Of a stretch of 64,000 nucleotides of DNA, positions 1 to 8,152 are shown one piece after another (within the stretch, counting starts at the first letter, position 1; the number at the start of each line of letters is the position of its first letter). The notes under the pieces are model-generated. The model worked only from the letters and a program-made list of their open reading frames with translations, had not been told where the DNA came from and ran no database searches. The stretch is from Sulfuricystis multivorans (GTDB taxonomy: Bacteria > Pseudomonadota > Gammaproteobacteria > Burkholderiales > Rhodocyclaceae), in assembly GCF_003966565.1 (NCBI RefSeq), contig NZ_AP018718.1, positions 2,294,001 through 2,358,000 on the forward strand. The letters are read 5' to 3'. Made by a program: the position numbers and the translations under genes.

Positions 1-1
1 G

Positions 2-955
2 CCGTATTTCCGGGAGGTGGCCGAAGGCATCGTCGGCTGGCTACTGCGCGAAATGACCAACCCCGACGGCGCCTTCTACTCGTCACTCGATGCCGATTCG
101 CAAGGCGAGGAAGGCAAGTTCTACCTCTGGGATCGCGCCGAGGTCGCCCATCTGCTCACGCCCGAAGAGTCGGCGCTGGCGGGACGGCACTGGGGGCTCG
201 ATGAGCGGCCGAATTTCGAAAATCGCAACTGGCATCTGAAAATCGCCCAGCCGCTCGCGGCGGGCGAAGAAGCCTTGCGCGACAGCGCGCGCGCCAAGCT
301 CTTCGCCGCGCGCCAACAGCGCGTCCGCCCTGGCTGCGACGACAAAATCTTGACCAGCTGGAATGCGCTGGCGATCGCCGGGCTCGCCCATGCGGCACGG
401 GTGCTCGATCGGCCAGAATGGCTGGCACACGCGCGTCGGGCACTCGACTACCTGAAGACGCAGCATTGGCAAAACGGCCGGCTGCTCGCCACTTCACGCC
501 TAGGCAAGGCGCATTTGCCCGCCTATCTCGACGATCACGCCTTTCTGCTCGCCGCCCTGCTCGAGCTTCAGGAAACCGATCCACGCAACGAGGACATCGA
601 TTTCGCACGGCAGCTCGCCGATATCTTGCTGACGCACTTCGAGGACCAGCAAAACGGTGGTTTCTTCTTCACCGCCCACGACCATGAAGCGCTGATCCAA
701 CGCTCGAAGAGCGCCCACGACAATGCCTTGCCTTCCGGCAATGGCATCGCGGCGCGCGCCTTGCACGAGCTCGGCGAACTCGTGGGCGACGCACATTACC
801 TCGCTGCGGCACGGCGCACGCTGCAAGCCTTTGCCGCGCCCATGCAGGCGCAGCCGGCCGGCTGTGCGACGCTGATCATGGCGCTCGAAGCCGAGCTCGC
901 CGTCAACCCGCCGTCCTGCGACGGCGTTAATTGCTCTGTGCCGACAGCTGGCTAA
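2..955 (+). CDS. YyaL/DUF255-type thioredoxin-domain protein, C-terminal part (5' truncated)
   Basis: The reading frame is open at the left edge, so the start and the N-terminal thioredoxin-like domain lie outside the window. What remains is the (alpha/alpha)-barrel region typical of the YyaL / spermatogenesis-associated protein 20 family. Visible landmarks are DADSQGEEGKFYLW, CDDKILTSWNALAIAGLA, PAYLDDHAFLLAALLELQ and HDNALPSGNGIAARALHELG, all at the places expected in this family. The C-terminus is short after the last helix (CDGVNCSVPTAG). Members are often annotated as thioredoxin-domain or glycosidase-like proteins, but no biochemical function is firmly established. Family assignment is confident; function is unknown. 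Confidence 0.85.
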   Translation, partial: PYFREVAEGIVGWLLREMTNPDGAFYSSLDADSQGEEGKFYLWDRAEVAHLLTPEESALAGRHWGLDERPNFENRNWHLKIAQPLAAGEEALRDSARAKLFAARQQRVRPGCDDKILTSWNALAIAGLAHAARVLDRPEWLAHARRALDYLKTQHWQNGRLLATSRLGKAHLPAYLDDHAFLLAALLELQETDPRNEDIDFARQLADILLTHFEDQQNGGFFFTAHDHEALIQRSKSAHDNALPSGNGIAARALHELGELVGDAHYLAAARRTLQAFAAPMQAQPAGCATLIMALEAELAVNPPSCDGVNCSVPTAG

Positions 956-970
956 AGCCCGGCGGACGAA

Positions 971-999
971 TTCTCAAGCCCGGCGTTTTCCGCTAGACT
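971..999 (+). promoter_or_regulatory. Candidate sigma-70 promoter of the cytochrome c gene
   Basis: TTCTCA (971-976) and TAGACT (994-999) are separated by 17 bp and lie 46 bp before the cytochrome start codon. Each box matches its consensus at four or more positions. The leader carries a good Shine-Dalgarno sequence (GAGGAA). Confidence 0.45.
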
Positions 1000-1045
1000 G
1001 GCGCATGCGATTTATCCCTAACCAACCACTACGAGGAACGAAGCA

Positions 1046-1372
1046 ATGAAACAGATCAAACTGATCGCCTCCGCCCTGATCGCCGCCGGCGTGGTCGTCT
1101 CCGCTCCCGCCTTTGCCTCTGCCGGCCTCGATTTGGCCAAGAAGAGCAACTGCATGTCCTGCCACATGGTCGACAAGAAGCTGGTCGGCCCGGCCTATCA
1201 GGATGTGGCCAAGAAATATGCCGGCCAGAAGGACGCCGAGGCCAAGCTCTTCGAGAAGGTCAAGAAGGGTGGCAAGGGTGTCTGGGGCGAAGTGCCGATG
1301 CCGCCCAACTCCGCCGTCAAGGACGAGGACATCAAGACCCTGGTCAAGTGGGTCCTCGATGGCGCAAAGTAA
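1046..1372 (+). CDS. Small periplasmic class I cytochrome c (c551/c552-like)
   Basis: A 108-residue precursor. The signal peptide has a KQIK n-region, a hydrophobic core and a probable AFA-SA cleavage near residue 25, giving a mature protein of about 83 residues. A single heme site CMSCH sits at residues 36-40 near the mature N-terminus. The likely distal methionine ligand is in GEVPMPPN, the pattern of small c551/c552 electron carriers. The protein would shuttle electrons in the periplasm, for example to a terminal oxidase or nitrite reductase; the partner cannot be told from this window. It is monocistronic, with its own promoter and a strong downstream terminator. Confidence 0.9.
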   Translation: MKQIKLIASALIAAGVVVSAPAFASAGLDLAKKSNCMSCHMVDKKLVGPAYQDVAKKYAGQKDAEAKLFEKVKKGGKGVWGEVPMPPNSAVKDEDIKTLVKWVLDGAK

Positions 1373-1402
1373 TCTGCCTTGATCTGCCTGTATCGTGATG
1401 AG

Positions 1403-1429
1403 AACGGGGAGCCGTGGCTCCCCGTTTTT
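1403..1429 (+). terminator. Rho-independent terminator after the cytochrome c gene
   Basis: A perfect 10-bp stem (AACGGGGAGC / GCTCCCCGTT) with a CGTG loop runs into a T-tract. It sits 30 bp after the cytochrome stop and just before the end of the convergent response-regulator gene. Confidence 0.9.
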
Positions 1430-1436
1430 CATTGCC

Positions 1437-2090
1437 TCACGGCGTCGCTGCCGCTTTGCTTCCCTGCCCTTGCGCCGCCGGAGAATCCGCCAGCAGAATC
1501 AGCCGGGCGATCTCGGCGGTGGAATGCACGCCGAGCTTTTCCATCGCATGCTGGCGATGCACCTGCACGGTCTTGTCGCTGATCGCGAGCTTGCGGGCGA
1601 TGATCTTGTTGCACTCGCCGGCCGCAAGCAGCTCGACGACTTCGCGCTCGCGCGCCGTCAGGGTGGCGAGCCGTCTGCGTGCCGCCTCGATGCTGGAACG
1701 CGACAAGCACTGCTGGATACTCATGCGCACCGCGCGTCCGACGGCGTCGAGCAGCTCGTGATCCTTGCAGGGTTTCTCGAGGAAATCGATCGCCCCGCGC
1801 TTCATCGCCTGCACCGCCATCGGCAGGTCGCCGTGCGCGGTCAAGAAAATCACCGGTAGGCAGAGGTCCTGGGCACGCAGCTGGCGCTGCACTTCCAACC
1901 CGCCCATCAGCGGCATCAGCACATCGAGCACCAGACAGCCGGGCCGGTTGCGCTCGAAGGCGGCGAAGAATTCTTGGGCCGAGGCGAAGCTGTGCGTGCG
2001 CCAGCCCGCCGCATCGAGCAGGAAGCTCAGCGAGTCGCGCATCGCCGCATCGTCATCGACGACATAGATCACTGCATCCCGTTCGTTCAT
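1437..2090 (-). CDS. FixJ/TtrR-family response regulator
   Basis: The N-terminal receiver domain starts at VIYVVDDDAAMRD; the phosphoacceptor Asp is in CLVLDVLMP, with the switch Thr in FLTAHGD and the Lys in FLEKPC. A C-terminal LuxR-type helix-turn-helix follows (LTAREREVVELLAAGE...NKIIARKLAISDKTVQVHR). The ATG at 2090 is chosen because it overlaps the stop of the upstream sensor kinase in an ATGA arrangement; the frame also extends upstream without a better start. This gives 217 residues. It is the partner of the adjacent PhnD-domain kinase, as in TtrS/TtrR. The likely target is the divergent yeiH operon; this is inferred from position only. Confidence 0.9.
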   Translation of the reverse strand: MNERDAVIYVVDDDAAMRDSLSFLLDAAGWRTHSFASAQEFFAAFERNRPGCLVLDVLMPLMGGLEVQRQLRAQDLCLPVIFLTAHGDLPMAVQAMKRGAIDFLEKPCKDHELLDAVGRAVRMSIQQCLSRSSIEAARRRLATLTAREREVVELLAAGECNKIIARKLAISDKTVQVHRQHAMEKLGVHSTAEIARLILLADSPAAQGQGSKAAATP

Positions 2091-3889
2091 CCGTGTTCTT
2101 CCTCCGGCAACCAGAAACTGGCGCACACGCCGACATCCGCGTCATGTAGTTCCAGCGTGCCACCGTGCGACTCGACGATCCCCTTGCACAGCGACAAGCC
2201 CAGCCCCAGACCGGCCGGCTTGGTGGTAAAGAACGGTTCGAACAGCCGGGCGCGCTGTTGCGTATCGAGCCCGCCGCCGCGGTCGCGCACCGCGACGCGA
2301 TAACCATGCTGCTCGGCCGTCAACGAGACTTCGATTGGTGCACCAGGATTGCCATGCGTCGTCTGGGCCTCGATGGCATTCTGCAACAAATTGAGCACCA
2401 CTTGCTGGATCTGGATCGCATCGGCCCGCACCCGAGCTCCAGCACGAACGCTGTCGCCTTTCCAGACCACTTTGGCCTCGGGGCAGGCGATTCCGAACAG
2501 ATCGACGGCTTCCTTGACGAGAGGTTCCAGCGCCACCGGCTGGATGCTGCCACCCCCTTTGTGGGCGAATTCGCGGATTTTCTCGATGGTCTGTGCCGCG
2601 CGACTGCTCTGGCGTGCGATTTCCCGGCAGACGTTCTGCAAAGGCTCCGCCTCCAGCCGTCCGGTGGCGATGCGCCGGTCGATGCCGCGCGCATAATTGG
2701 CGATAGCCGCCAGCGGCTGTTTCAGCTCGTGGGCGATCGCGCTCGCCATGCCGCCGAGGATTGCCATGCGTCCCGCATGTTCAAGCTCGCTCTGGCGTTC
2801 GCGCATCGCCGCGGCCAGACGCTCTTTTTCCGCGTGCATCTCGCTGAGCTCGCGGGTGCGGCGCGTGACCAGATAATCGACGCGCACGGCATGGATGATG
2901 AGGGCAAACAGCAGCACGGCGACCACGCCGATGCCGACGCGATGCCGCTGGATCAGCGCCGCCAGGGTCTCCTGCTGCAAACGCGCATAGCGGCCAATGC
3001 CGAGATCGCGGAACAGTTCATCGACACTGTCATATTGCGCCGGGATCGTCCATTGACTGCCGCTCGGCGAGCGCGGCATCTCGAGCAACGCGATCGTCAC
3101 TGCCTTGGCCAGCCGAGGAGCGGTATCGGCAAGCGCGGCGAACGGCCAGTCGGGATACAGGCGTGACGAAGTTTGACACGGAAAGCCGGTGATCTGCCGC
3201 GGCGAGAGCACGCGCAACGCGCCCGGGGCGATTTCCCCACGCTCGACCATCTGCTCGATCAGGCAGGTCTTGACGATGCCGGCATCGGCCTTGCCGTCGC
3301 GCACCGCACGCGCGATCGCCTGGATCGGGAAGCCGACGAACTCCAGGCGCCCCAGGTCGCTTTCCGGATCGACACCGGCCAGTTTCAGCTCGCGCGCCGC
3401 GATCTGAAAGCAGCAGAACGCGTCGGGGCTCGCGGCCAGGACATGCTTGCCTTGTAAATCGGTCAGCTCGGTAAGTGGCGCATCCGCGCGCACGATCACC
3501 GCCGAGCCGACGGCCTGCGTCGGTGAAAGCGCGAGCGGCGAATCCAAGGTCACCAGCCGCGTCAGCCCGTCGCTATGTTCGAGCTCGCTGTAATTGCCGG
3601 CATTGGTGATCACGAAATCGACGCTGCGCTCATGCACCGCCTGGCGCAGTCCCGGGTGATCGAGAGCGACGAGGACGAAATCGAGCTGCGGCAGACGGCC
3701 TCGCAGCCAGTCGAAAACGTAGGCCCACTCCGCTTCGGCGCTCTCGATGCCCTTATCCGCGAGCACCGCGACGCGGATCGTCTGGCGCACCATCGCCCGG
3801 TGCTCTTCAAGCGCAGCGGCAGGGGCCGACAGAAGGAAAGATAGCCACGCCGCCCATAACACAAAACCTCGAAACAGTAAATTGGGCAA
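2087..3889 (-). CDS. TtrS-like sensor histidine kinase with periplasmic PhnD-type domain
   Basis: About 600 residues. A signal anchor (PNLLFRGFVLWAAWLSF) precedes a periplasmic PhnD/TtrS-type binding domain that begins at IRVAVLADKG and includes DFVITNAGNY and GKADAGIVKTCL. A transmembrane helix (VGIGVVAVLLFALII), a short coiled coil and a HisKA/HATPase core follow (IAHELKQPLAAIANYARG, NLLQNAIEAQ, DRGGGLD, GLGLGLSLCKGIVE). No PAS domain is seen. The start is set at TTG 3889, preceded by GAGGT and giving a normal signal sequence; GTG 3862 is an alternative. An in-frame ATG at 4168 would run into the divergent transporter gene and is rejected. The ligand is unknown; family members sense tetrathionate or other oxyanions. 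Confidence 0.85.
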   Translation of the reverse strand: MPNLLFRGFVLWAAWLSFLLSAPAAALEEHRAMVRQTIRVAVLADKGIESAEAEWAYVFDWLRGRLPQLDFVLVALDHPGLRQAVHERSVDFVITNAGNYSELEHSDGLTRLVTLDSPLALSPTQAVGSAVIVRADAPLTELTDLQGKHVLAASPDAFCCFQIAARELKLAGVDPESDLGRLEFVGFPIQAIARAVRDGKADAGIVKTCLIEQMVERGEIAPGALRVLSPRQITGFPCQTSSRLYPDWPFAALADTAPRLAKAVTIALLEMPRSPSGSQWTIPAQYDSVDELFRDLGIGRYARLQQETLAALIQRHRVGIGVVAVLLFALIIHAVRVDYLVTRRTRELSEMHAEKERLAAAMRERQSELEHAGRMAILGGMASAIAHELKQPLAAIANYARGIDRRIATGRLEAEPLQNVCREIARQSSRAAQTIEKIREFAHKGGGSIQPVALEPLVKEAVDLFGIACPEAKVVWKGDSVRAGARVRADAIQIQQVVLNLLQNAIEAQTTHGNPGAPIEVSLTAEQHGYRVAVRDRGGGLDTQQRARLFEPFFTTKPAGLGLGLSLCKGIVESHGGTLELHDADVGVCASFWLPEEEHG

Positions 3890-3919
3890 TTCATTTACCT
3901 CGCTTGGGTAATCGGCCAA

Positions 3920-3948
3920 TATCCAGCCGCGCCTCGCGTCTCTATAGT
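3920..3948 (+). promoter_or_regulatory. Candidate promoter of the yeiH operon
   Basis: A TATAGT -10 box (3943-3948) lies 17 bp after a weak TATCCA -35 box in the ~110-bp divergent spacer between the sensor kinase and yeiH. The spacer is where the adjacent response regulator would be expected to bind, although no clear operator repeat was found. Confidence 0.35.
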
Positions 3949-3998
3949 CCCAAAAATCGAGTTTATCGGATGGTTCAACCCACGGAGGAGGAAAAAGC

Positions 3999-5144
3999 AT
4001 GACGACCGCAAAAGAAACGGGCTTCGTAGGTAAACTGCCCGGTGCGCTGCCCGGTTTGGCGCTGCTGATCGGCACGATGGTGGTGATCCGGCTCTGGGTC
4101 GAGCCGTGGATGGCCAACGCCGTGGTCTTCGGCCAGAAAGGCTGGCTGATCAAGGTCACGCACCTCAATTACATTCTGCTTGGCATCATCATGGGCATGC
4201 TTTACCGCAATGTGCTCTTCGGCGGCAAGCTGCCGGAAGTGTTTGCCGATGGTTTCAGGCTGTCGCGCCTGTTCATCAAGACTGGCATCATCTTGCTCGG
4301 CTCGCTCTACACCGTGCAGGCCATCGTCAAGCTCGGTGCGCTGGCGATCTTCCTGATCGGCGGCTTCGTCGTGCTGTCGATCGTGATGGTGTTGTGGCTC
4401 GGCAAGCTTTTCGGCATGGAGCGTTCGATGACCGGCGTGATGGCCAATGCCTGTTCGATCTGCGGTGTGTCCGCGGCGGTCGCTACCGCGCCGGCGGTCG
4501 AAGCCAAGGCCGCCCACGTCGCCTATGCGATCGCCACCATTCTCGGCTTTGGCATCCTGACGATGTTCATCAGCCCTTTCATCGGCCATGCGCTGGGGCT
4601 CAACGACCTGCAATACGGCGCCTGGGTCGGCACCGGGATCCTCAATTCCGGTCAGGTGCTCGCCGCGTGCCTCGCGTTCAACCCGACCGTCGCCCCCGGT
4701 ACTGCCGTCTCCGTCGGCGAAATCTGGAACATCATGCGCGTGATCTCGATCCCCTTCGCCGTATTCGCCGTCACCGTCTGGTACTGGGCCGGCCATGAGC
4801 AGCCGCAGGGACAACGCAAGTCGCTCACCACCCTGCTGGTCGAAAAATTCCCGGTGTTCGTGCTCGGCTTCCTCGGCATGGTGCTGCTCACCAGTATCGG
4901 TGCCTTCGGTGATGCCGGTATCAAGGGTGGGCCGCCGGCTTCTGCGACGATCAAGATGATTCGCGACTGGATGCAGTGGATCTTCGGTATCGGCCTGGTC
5001 GGCATGGGCGGTTACATCGACTTCAAGGAGCTCCGCCAAGCCGGCGGCACGCCGCTCAAGGTCGGCCTGATCGTCGGCGTCACCAAGTATGTGCTCGCGC
5101 TGGTCGTGGTGCTGTTGATCCGCGACTATCTCGTCGAAATTTGA
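3999..5144 (+). CDS. YeiH-family (UPF0324) putative sulfate/anion exporter
   Basis: A 381-residue integral membrane protein with roughly ten hydrophobic segments. It has YeiH/PSE-family signatures: NYILLGIIMGMLYRN, TGIILLGSLYTVQAI, the cysteine motif NACSICGVSAAVATAPAV, and WVGTGILNSGQVLAA. The Shine-Dalgarno sequence GGAGGAGG is very strong. It is the first gene of a three-gene operon with a 49-residue membrane peptide and a UspA protein. It diverges from a TtrSR-like two-component system, so export of a sulfur oxyanion or small organic sulfonate is a reasonable guess. The family's substrate is not well established, so no gene symbol is given. Confidence 0.85.
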   Translation: MTTAKETGFVGKLPGALPGLALLIGTMVVIRLWVEPWMANAVVFGQKGWLIKVTHLNYILLGIIMGMLYRNVLFGGKLPEVFADGFRLSRLFIKTGIILLGSLYTVQAIVKLGALAIFLIGGFVVLSIVMVLWLGKLFGMERSMTGVMANACSICGVSAAVATAPAVEAKAAHVAYAIATILGFGILTMFISPFIGHALGLNDLQYGAWVGTGILNSGQVLAACLAFNPTVAPGTAVSVGEIWNIMRVISIPFAVFAVTVWYWAGHEQPQGQRKSLTTLLVEKFPVFVLGFLGMVLLTSIGAFGDAGIKGGPPASATIKMIRDWMQWIFGIGLVGMGGYIDFKELRQAGGTPLKVGLIVGVTKYVLALVVVLLIRDYLVEI

Positions 5145-5160
5145 TTCAGAGGAGGACGTC

Positions 5161-5310
5161 ATGGCAGAAGTGAAAATCGGCTCCGAAACCGTCGCCAGCG
5201 CCGCGAAGGGAAAAATGACGCTGTTCCGCGACGACCGACAGGAAGACTGGGGAGCGATCGTCTTGAGCATCCTGATCATCGCCATCATCGTCCTGCTGAC
5301 CATGAAATGA
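5161..5310 (+). CDS. 49-residue single-span membrane peptide in the yeiH operon
   Basis: A short frame with a strong ribosome-binding site (GAGGAGG, 6 nt before ATG). The soluble, charged N-terminus (MAEVKIGSETVASAAKGK, then FRDDRQEDW) is followed by one C-terminal hydrophobic helix, AIVLSILIIAIIVLLTMK. It starts 16 bp after yeiH, and its ATGA stop overlaps the start of the UspA gene, so translation is probably coupled. I do not recognise a family. The topology suggests a small accessory subunit of the transporter or a membrane tether for the UspA protein; that is inference. Confidence 0.75.
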   Translation: MAEVKIGSETVASAAKGKMTLFRDDRQEDWGAIVLSILIIAIIVLLTMK

Positions 5311-5756
5311 GTGCGAGGCTGCCGATCGCGGTCGCCGTCGATGGCTCGCCGGCCAGCGATGCCCCGCTCGCGGAGGCGTTGCGGCTGGCGCAGGCCGACA
5401 ACCGGCCGCTGCTCGGCGTGTTCGTGCTCGACACCGGCTGGGCGGACTACATCGGCAACGACTGGCAGTCCGCCGCCGGCGCGCGCCAAGGCTTCCTCGA
5501 CTACATCCGCGGCCAACTCGAAAGTCAGGCCGAGGCTGCCCGCACGCAGTTCGCGGCGGTCACGCGCGACCTCCCTTCCGCACACTTCAGGGTCATTCCA
5601 GGCGAGCCGCTAGAGGAACTCTGCGCACTGATCGCGCGCGGTGAGGCTGAGATTCTGGTCGTGGGCCCGCAAGCCTTTCAAATTTGCGGGCGGCCGAGCG
5701 TCAAGACGCTGGCACGCGATCTGGCGCGTCGGGCTTCCTCGTTGCACATCGTCTGA
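5307..5756 (+). CDS. UspA-type universal stress protein
   Basis: A 149-residue single Usp domain: IAVAVDGSPASDAPLAEALRLA at the start and AEILVVGPQAF near the end. The usual ATP-binding run G-x2-G-x9-G(S/T) is not intact (GPQAFQICGRPSVK), so this may be a non-ATP-binding member. Its start overlaps the stop of the 49-residue membrane peptide by ATGA. Usp domains are often partners or regulators of transporters, and the operon position with yeiH suggests that here. Confidence 0.85.
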   Translation: MSARLPIAVAVDGSPASDAPLAEALRLAQADNRPLLGVFVLDTGWADYIGNDWQSAAGARQGFLDYIRGQLESQAEAARTQFAAVTRDLPSAHFRVIPGEPLEELCALIARGEAEILVVGPQAFQICGRPSVKTLARDLARRASSLHIV

Positions 5757-5773
5757 TCGATGCTTCCGAGCGT

Positions 5774-5802
5774 TTGACACGCCAGAAACGGCGCGCGACA
5801 AT
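5774..5802 (+). promoter_or_regulatory. Sigma-70 promoter of livK
   Basis: A perfect TTGACA (5774-5779), 17-bp spacer and GACAAT (5797-5802). Transcription would begin near 5809, leaving a leader of about 37 nt with an AGGAG ribosome-binding site before livK. Confidence 0.7.
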
Positions 5803-5845
5803 CTTTTTCGCATTGCATGAATAACGACGAACAGGAGACCCGCCA

Positions 5846-7081
5846 ATGAACACAGCCGTCAAAGTCCTCTCCCTTTCCGTCGCCACGGCCCTGGCGTTGC
5901 TGGGCTGCGGCAAGAAGGAAGAAGCGCCGAAGCCTGCCGCGCTGGCCGCAGCGCCCGCCCCTGCCGCACCTTTGCCGGTGACCATCAAGATCGGTCACGT
6001 CGGTCCGCTCACCGGTGGCATCGCCCACCTCGGCAAGGACAACGAAAACGGCGCGCGTCTGGCGCTCGACGAAGCGAACGCCGCCGGCATCAAGCTCGGC
6101 GGCGCGCCGGCGAAGTTCGAGCTCATCGCCGAGGACGACCAGGCCGACCCGAAGGTCGGCAACACCGTCGCCCAGAAACTCGTCGATGCCAAGGTCGTCG
6201 GTGTCGTCGGCCACCTCAATTCCGGCACGACGATTCCCGCCTCGGCGATCTACAACCAGGCCGGCATCCCGATGATCTCGGGTTCCGCGACCAATCCGGC
6301 GCTCACCGAGCAGGGCTTCAAGAACGTCTTCCGTGTCGTCGGCCGCGACGACCAGCAAGGCCCGGCCGTGGCCAATTATCTGATCGCGGTCGCAAAACCG
6401 AAGCTTGCCGCGGTGATCGACGATGCCACCGCCTACGGCGAGGGGCTGGCCAACGAAGTCGAGAAGACCTTGAAAGAAGCCGGCGTCAAGGTGCTGCCGC
6501 GCGAGAAGGGCACCGACAAGACCTCCGACTGGAAAGCGGTGCTGACCAAGCTCAAGGGCAAGAAGCCCGATGTCGTGTTCTACGGTGGCATGGACGCCAC
6601 TGGCGGCCCGTTGCTCAAGCAGGCGCGCGAGCTGAAGATCAATGCTACGTTCGCCTTCGGCGACGGCGCCTGCACCGACAAGATGGCCGAACTCGCCGGC
6701 ACCGCCGCCGAAGGCCTGATCTGCTCGCAGGCCGGCATCCCGGTCCAGGCGGCAGGCAAGAAGTTCCTCGACGCCTATAAGGCAAAGTTCGGCATCGACC
6801 CGATCCTCTATTCGCCCTTCACTTATGACGCGGCCTGGCTGTTGATCGAGGCGATGAAAAAGGCCGATTCCGCCGATCCGGCCAAGTATCTGCCGGCGCT
6901 GCAGTCGATCCAGCATGACGGCGCCTCCGGCCACATCGAGTTCGACGAGAAGGGCGATCGCAAGGATGCGGAGATGACCATCTTCACGATGAAGGACGGC
7001 AAGGTCACCCCGCTGGCGATCATCAAGGGCGGCAAATCGCTGACGCTCGACGAATACGCCGCGCTCTCCGCCGCGAAGTAA
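5846..7081 (+). CDS. livK: Branched-chain amino acid ABC transporter, periplasmic binding lipoprotein
   Basis: 411 residues. A lipoprotein signal ends in LALLGC, so the protein is probably lipid-anchored. An Ala/Pro linker follows, then a type I periplasmic binding fold. LivK landmarks are IKIGHVGPLTGGIAHLGKD, ELIAEDDQADPKVGNTVAQKL, VGVVGHLNSGTTIPAS and FYGGMDATGGPLLKQARE. It is the first gene of livKHMGF and has its own strong promoter. A terminator-like hairpin separates it from the permease genes, which fits the need for excess binding protein. The ligand could be Leu/Ile/Val or another amino acid of this family. Confidence 0.92.
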   Translation: MNTAVKVLSLSVATALALLGCGKKEEAPKPAALAAAPAPAAPLPVTIKIGHVGPLTGGIAHLGKDNENGARLALDEANAAGIKLGGAPAKFELIAEDDQADPKVGNTVAQKLVDAKVVGVVGHLNSGTTIPASAIYNQAGIPMISGSATNPALTEQGFKNVFRVVGRDDQQGPAVANYLIAVAKPKLAAVIDDATAYGEGLANEVEKTLKEAGVKVLPREKGTDKTSDWKAVLTKLKGKKPDVVFYGGMDATGGPLLKQARELKINATFAFGDGACTDKMAELAGTAAEGLICSQAGIPVQAAGKKFLDAYKAKFGIDPILYSPFTYDAAWLLIEAMKKADSADPAKYLPALQSIQHDGASGHIEFDEKGDRKDAEMTIFTMKDGKVTPLAIIKGGKSLTLDEYAALSAAK

Positions 7082-7099
7082 TCCGGCCCCTTCCCCACC

Positions 7100-7137
7100 A
7101 CGGCGTCTTGTGGTTATCCACACGACGCCGTTGTTTT
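7100..7137 (+). terminator. Terminator/attenuator between livK and livH
   Basis: A 14-bp stem with one mismatch (ACGGCGTCTTGTGG / CCACACGACGCCGT), a TTAT loop and a TGTTTT tail. It lies 18 bp after livK and 22 bp before the chosen livH start. Partial read-through would make binding protein in excess over permease. Confidence 0.75.
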
Positions 7138-7159
7138 GCCTGCCGTATCATCCGCGCCC

Positions 7160-8152
7160 GTGGATATCTTTATTCAGCAGCTCATCAACGGCTTGACCAC
7201 CGGCAGCGTCTACGCGATCGTCGCGCTGGGCTACACGATGGTCTATGGCGTGATCCAACTGATCAATTTCGCGCATGGCGAGGTGGTGATGATCGGCGCG
7301 ATGGTCGCCTTCACGGTGATCATGGCGCTCGTCGGCATGAACCTGCCGATCCCACCAGCGCTGATCGTCTTCATCGGCGCACTGGCCGCGATCCCCGTCT
7401 GCATGGCGATCGGCTATCTGCTCGAGCGCCTCGCCTACCGTCCGCTGCGTCACGCGCCGCGGCTGGCCCCCTTGATCACCGCGATCGGCATGTCGATCAT
7501 CCTGCAGCACCTCGCCCTGTTGCTCTGGGGGCGCGATCCGCGCGCCTTTCCGCAAATCATGGAGAACGTGAGCTTCGCGATCGGCGGGGCGGCGATCAGC
7601 ACGGTGCAGATCGCCATCATCCTGCTGTCCGTGGCGATGATGGCGGGGCTGACCTGGTTCGTCTATCGCACCAAGTTCGGCATCGCGATGCGCGCCGCTG
7701 CCGAGGACGTGCGCATCGCCGCATTGATGGGTATCGACGCCAACCGCGTGATCGCCGCAACCTTCGTGATCGGCGCGGGTCTTGGCGCGGTGGCCGGCGT
7801 GATGGTCGGCACCTACTACGGCATCGCCCATTACACGATGGGGTTTACGCTCGGCCTGAAGGCTTTTTCCGCCGCAGTGCTCGGCGGCATCGGCAACATC
7901 GCCGGCGCGATGGCGGGCGGCATCCTGCTGGGGCTGGTCGAGGCGCTCGGCACCGGCTACATCAGCGAGATCAGCGACTTGTGCCACTGGCCGGTGGTGA
8001 GCGGCTGGCTGACCGATCGTTGTGCCGACGGCGGCAACGTCGTCCTGTTCGGTAGCAACTACCAGGATGTGTTCGCCTTCCTGGTGCTGATCCTCGTGCT
8101 CGTCTTCCGGCCCTCGGGCCTGCTTGGCGAACGCGTCGCGGAGCGTGCATGA
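7160..8152 (+). CDS. livH: Branched-chain amino acid ABC transporter permease LivH
   Basis: About 330 residues, hydrophobic, with the LivH signature GLTTGSVYAIVALGYTMVYG followed by INFAHGEVVMIGA near the N-terminus, and GLKAFSAAVLGGIGNIAGAM later. The GTG at 7160 is chosen because it starts at the conserved DIFIQQLINGL. A start at 7136 in the same frame would fall inside the terminator hairpin. No clear Shine-Dalgarno sequence is visible. The stop overlaps livM by ATGA. Confidence 0.9.
   Translation: MDIFIQQLINGLTTGSVYAIVALGYTMVYGVIQLINFAHGEVVMIGAMVAFTVIMALVGMNLPIPPALIVFIGALAAIPVCMAIGYLLERLAYRPLRHAPRLAPLITAIGMSIILQHLALLLWGRDPRAFPQIMENVSFAIGGAAISTVQIAIILLSVAMMAGLTWFVYRTKFGIAMRAAAEDVRIAALMGIDANRVIAATFVIGAGLGAVAGVMVGTYYGIAHYTMGFTLGLKAFSAAVLGGIGNIAGAMAGGILLGLVEALGTGYISEISDLCHWPVVSGWLTDRCADGGNVVLFGSNYQDVFAFLVLILVLVFRPSGLLGERVAERA

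Noticed and set aside
2087-4168. Longer sensor kinase starting at ATG 4168
   Set aside because: The extra ~93 residues lie within the divergent yeiH gene and its promoter, and would bury the signal peptide inside the protein.
3975-5585. Long open frame antisense to the yeiH gene
   Set aside because: It is low-complexity Asp/His/Arg/Gln-rich sequence typical of the antisense of GC-rich membrane protein genes; the plus-strand gene has a strong ribosome-binding site and family motifs.
5678-7123. Long antisense frame over livK
   Set aside because: Shadow of a GC-rich coding strand with no recognisable domain; livK has a lipoprotein signal, a promoter and homology.
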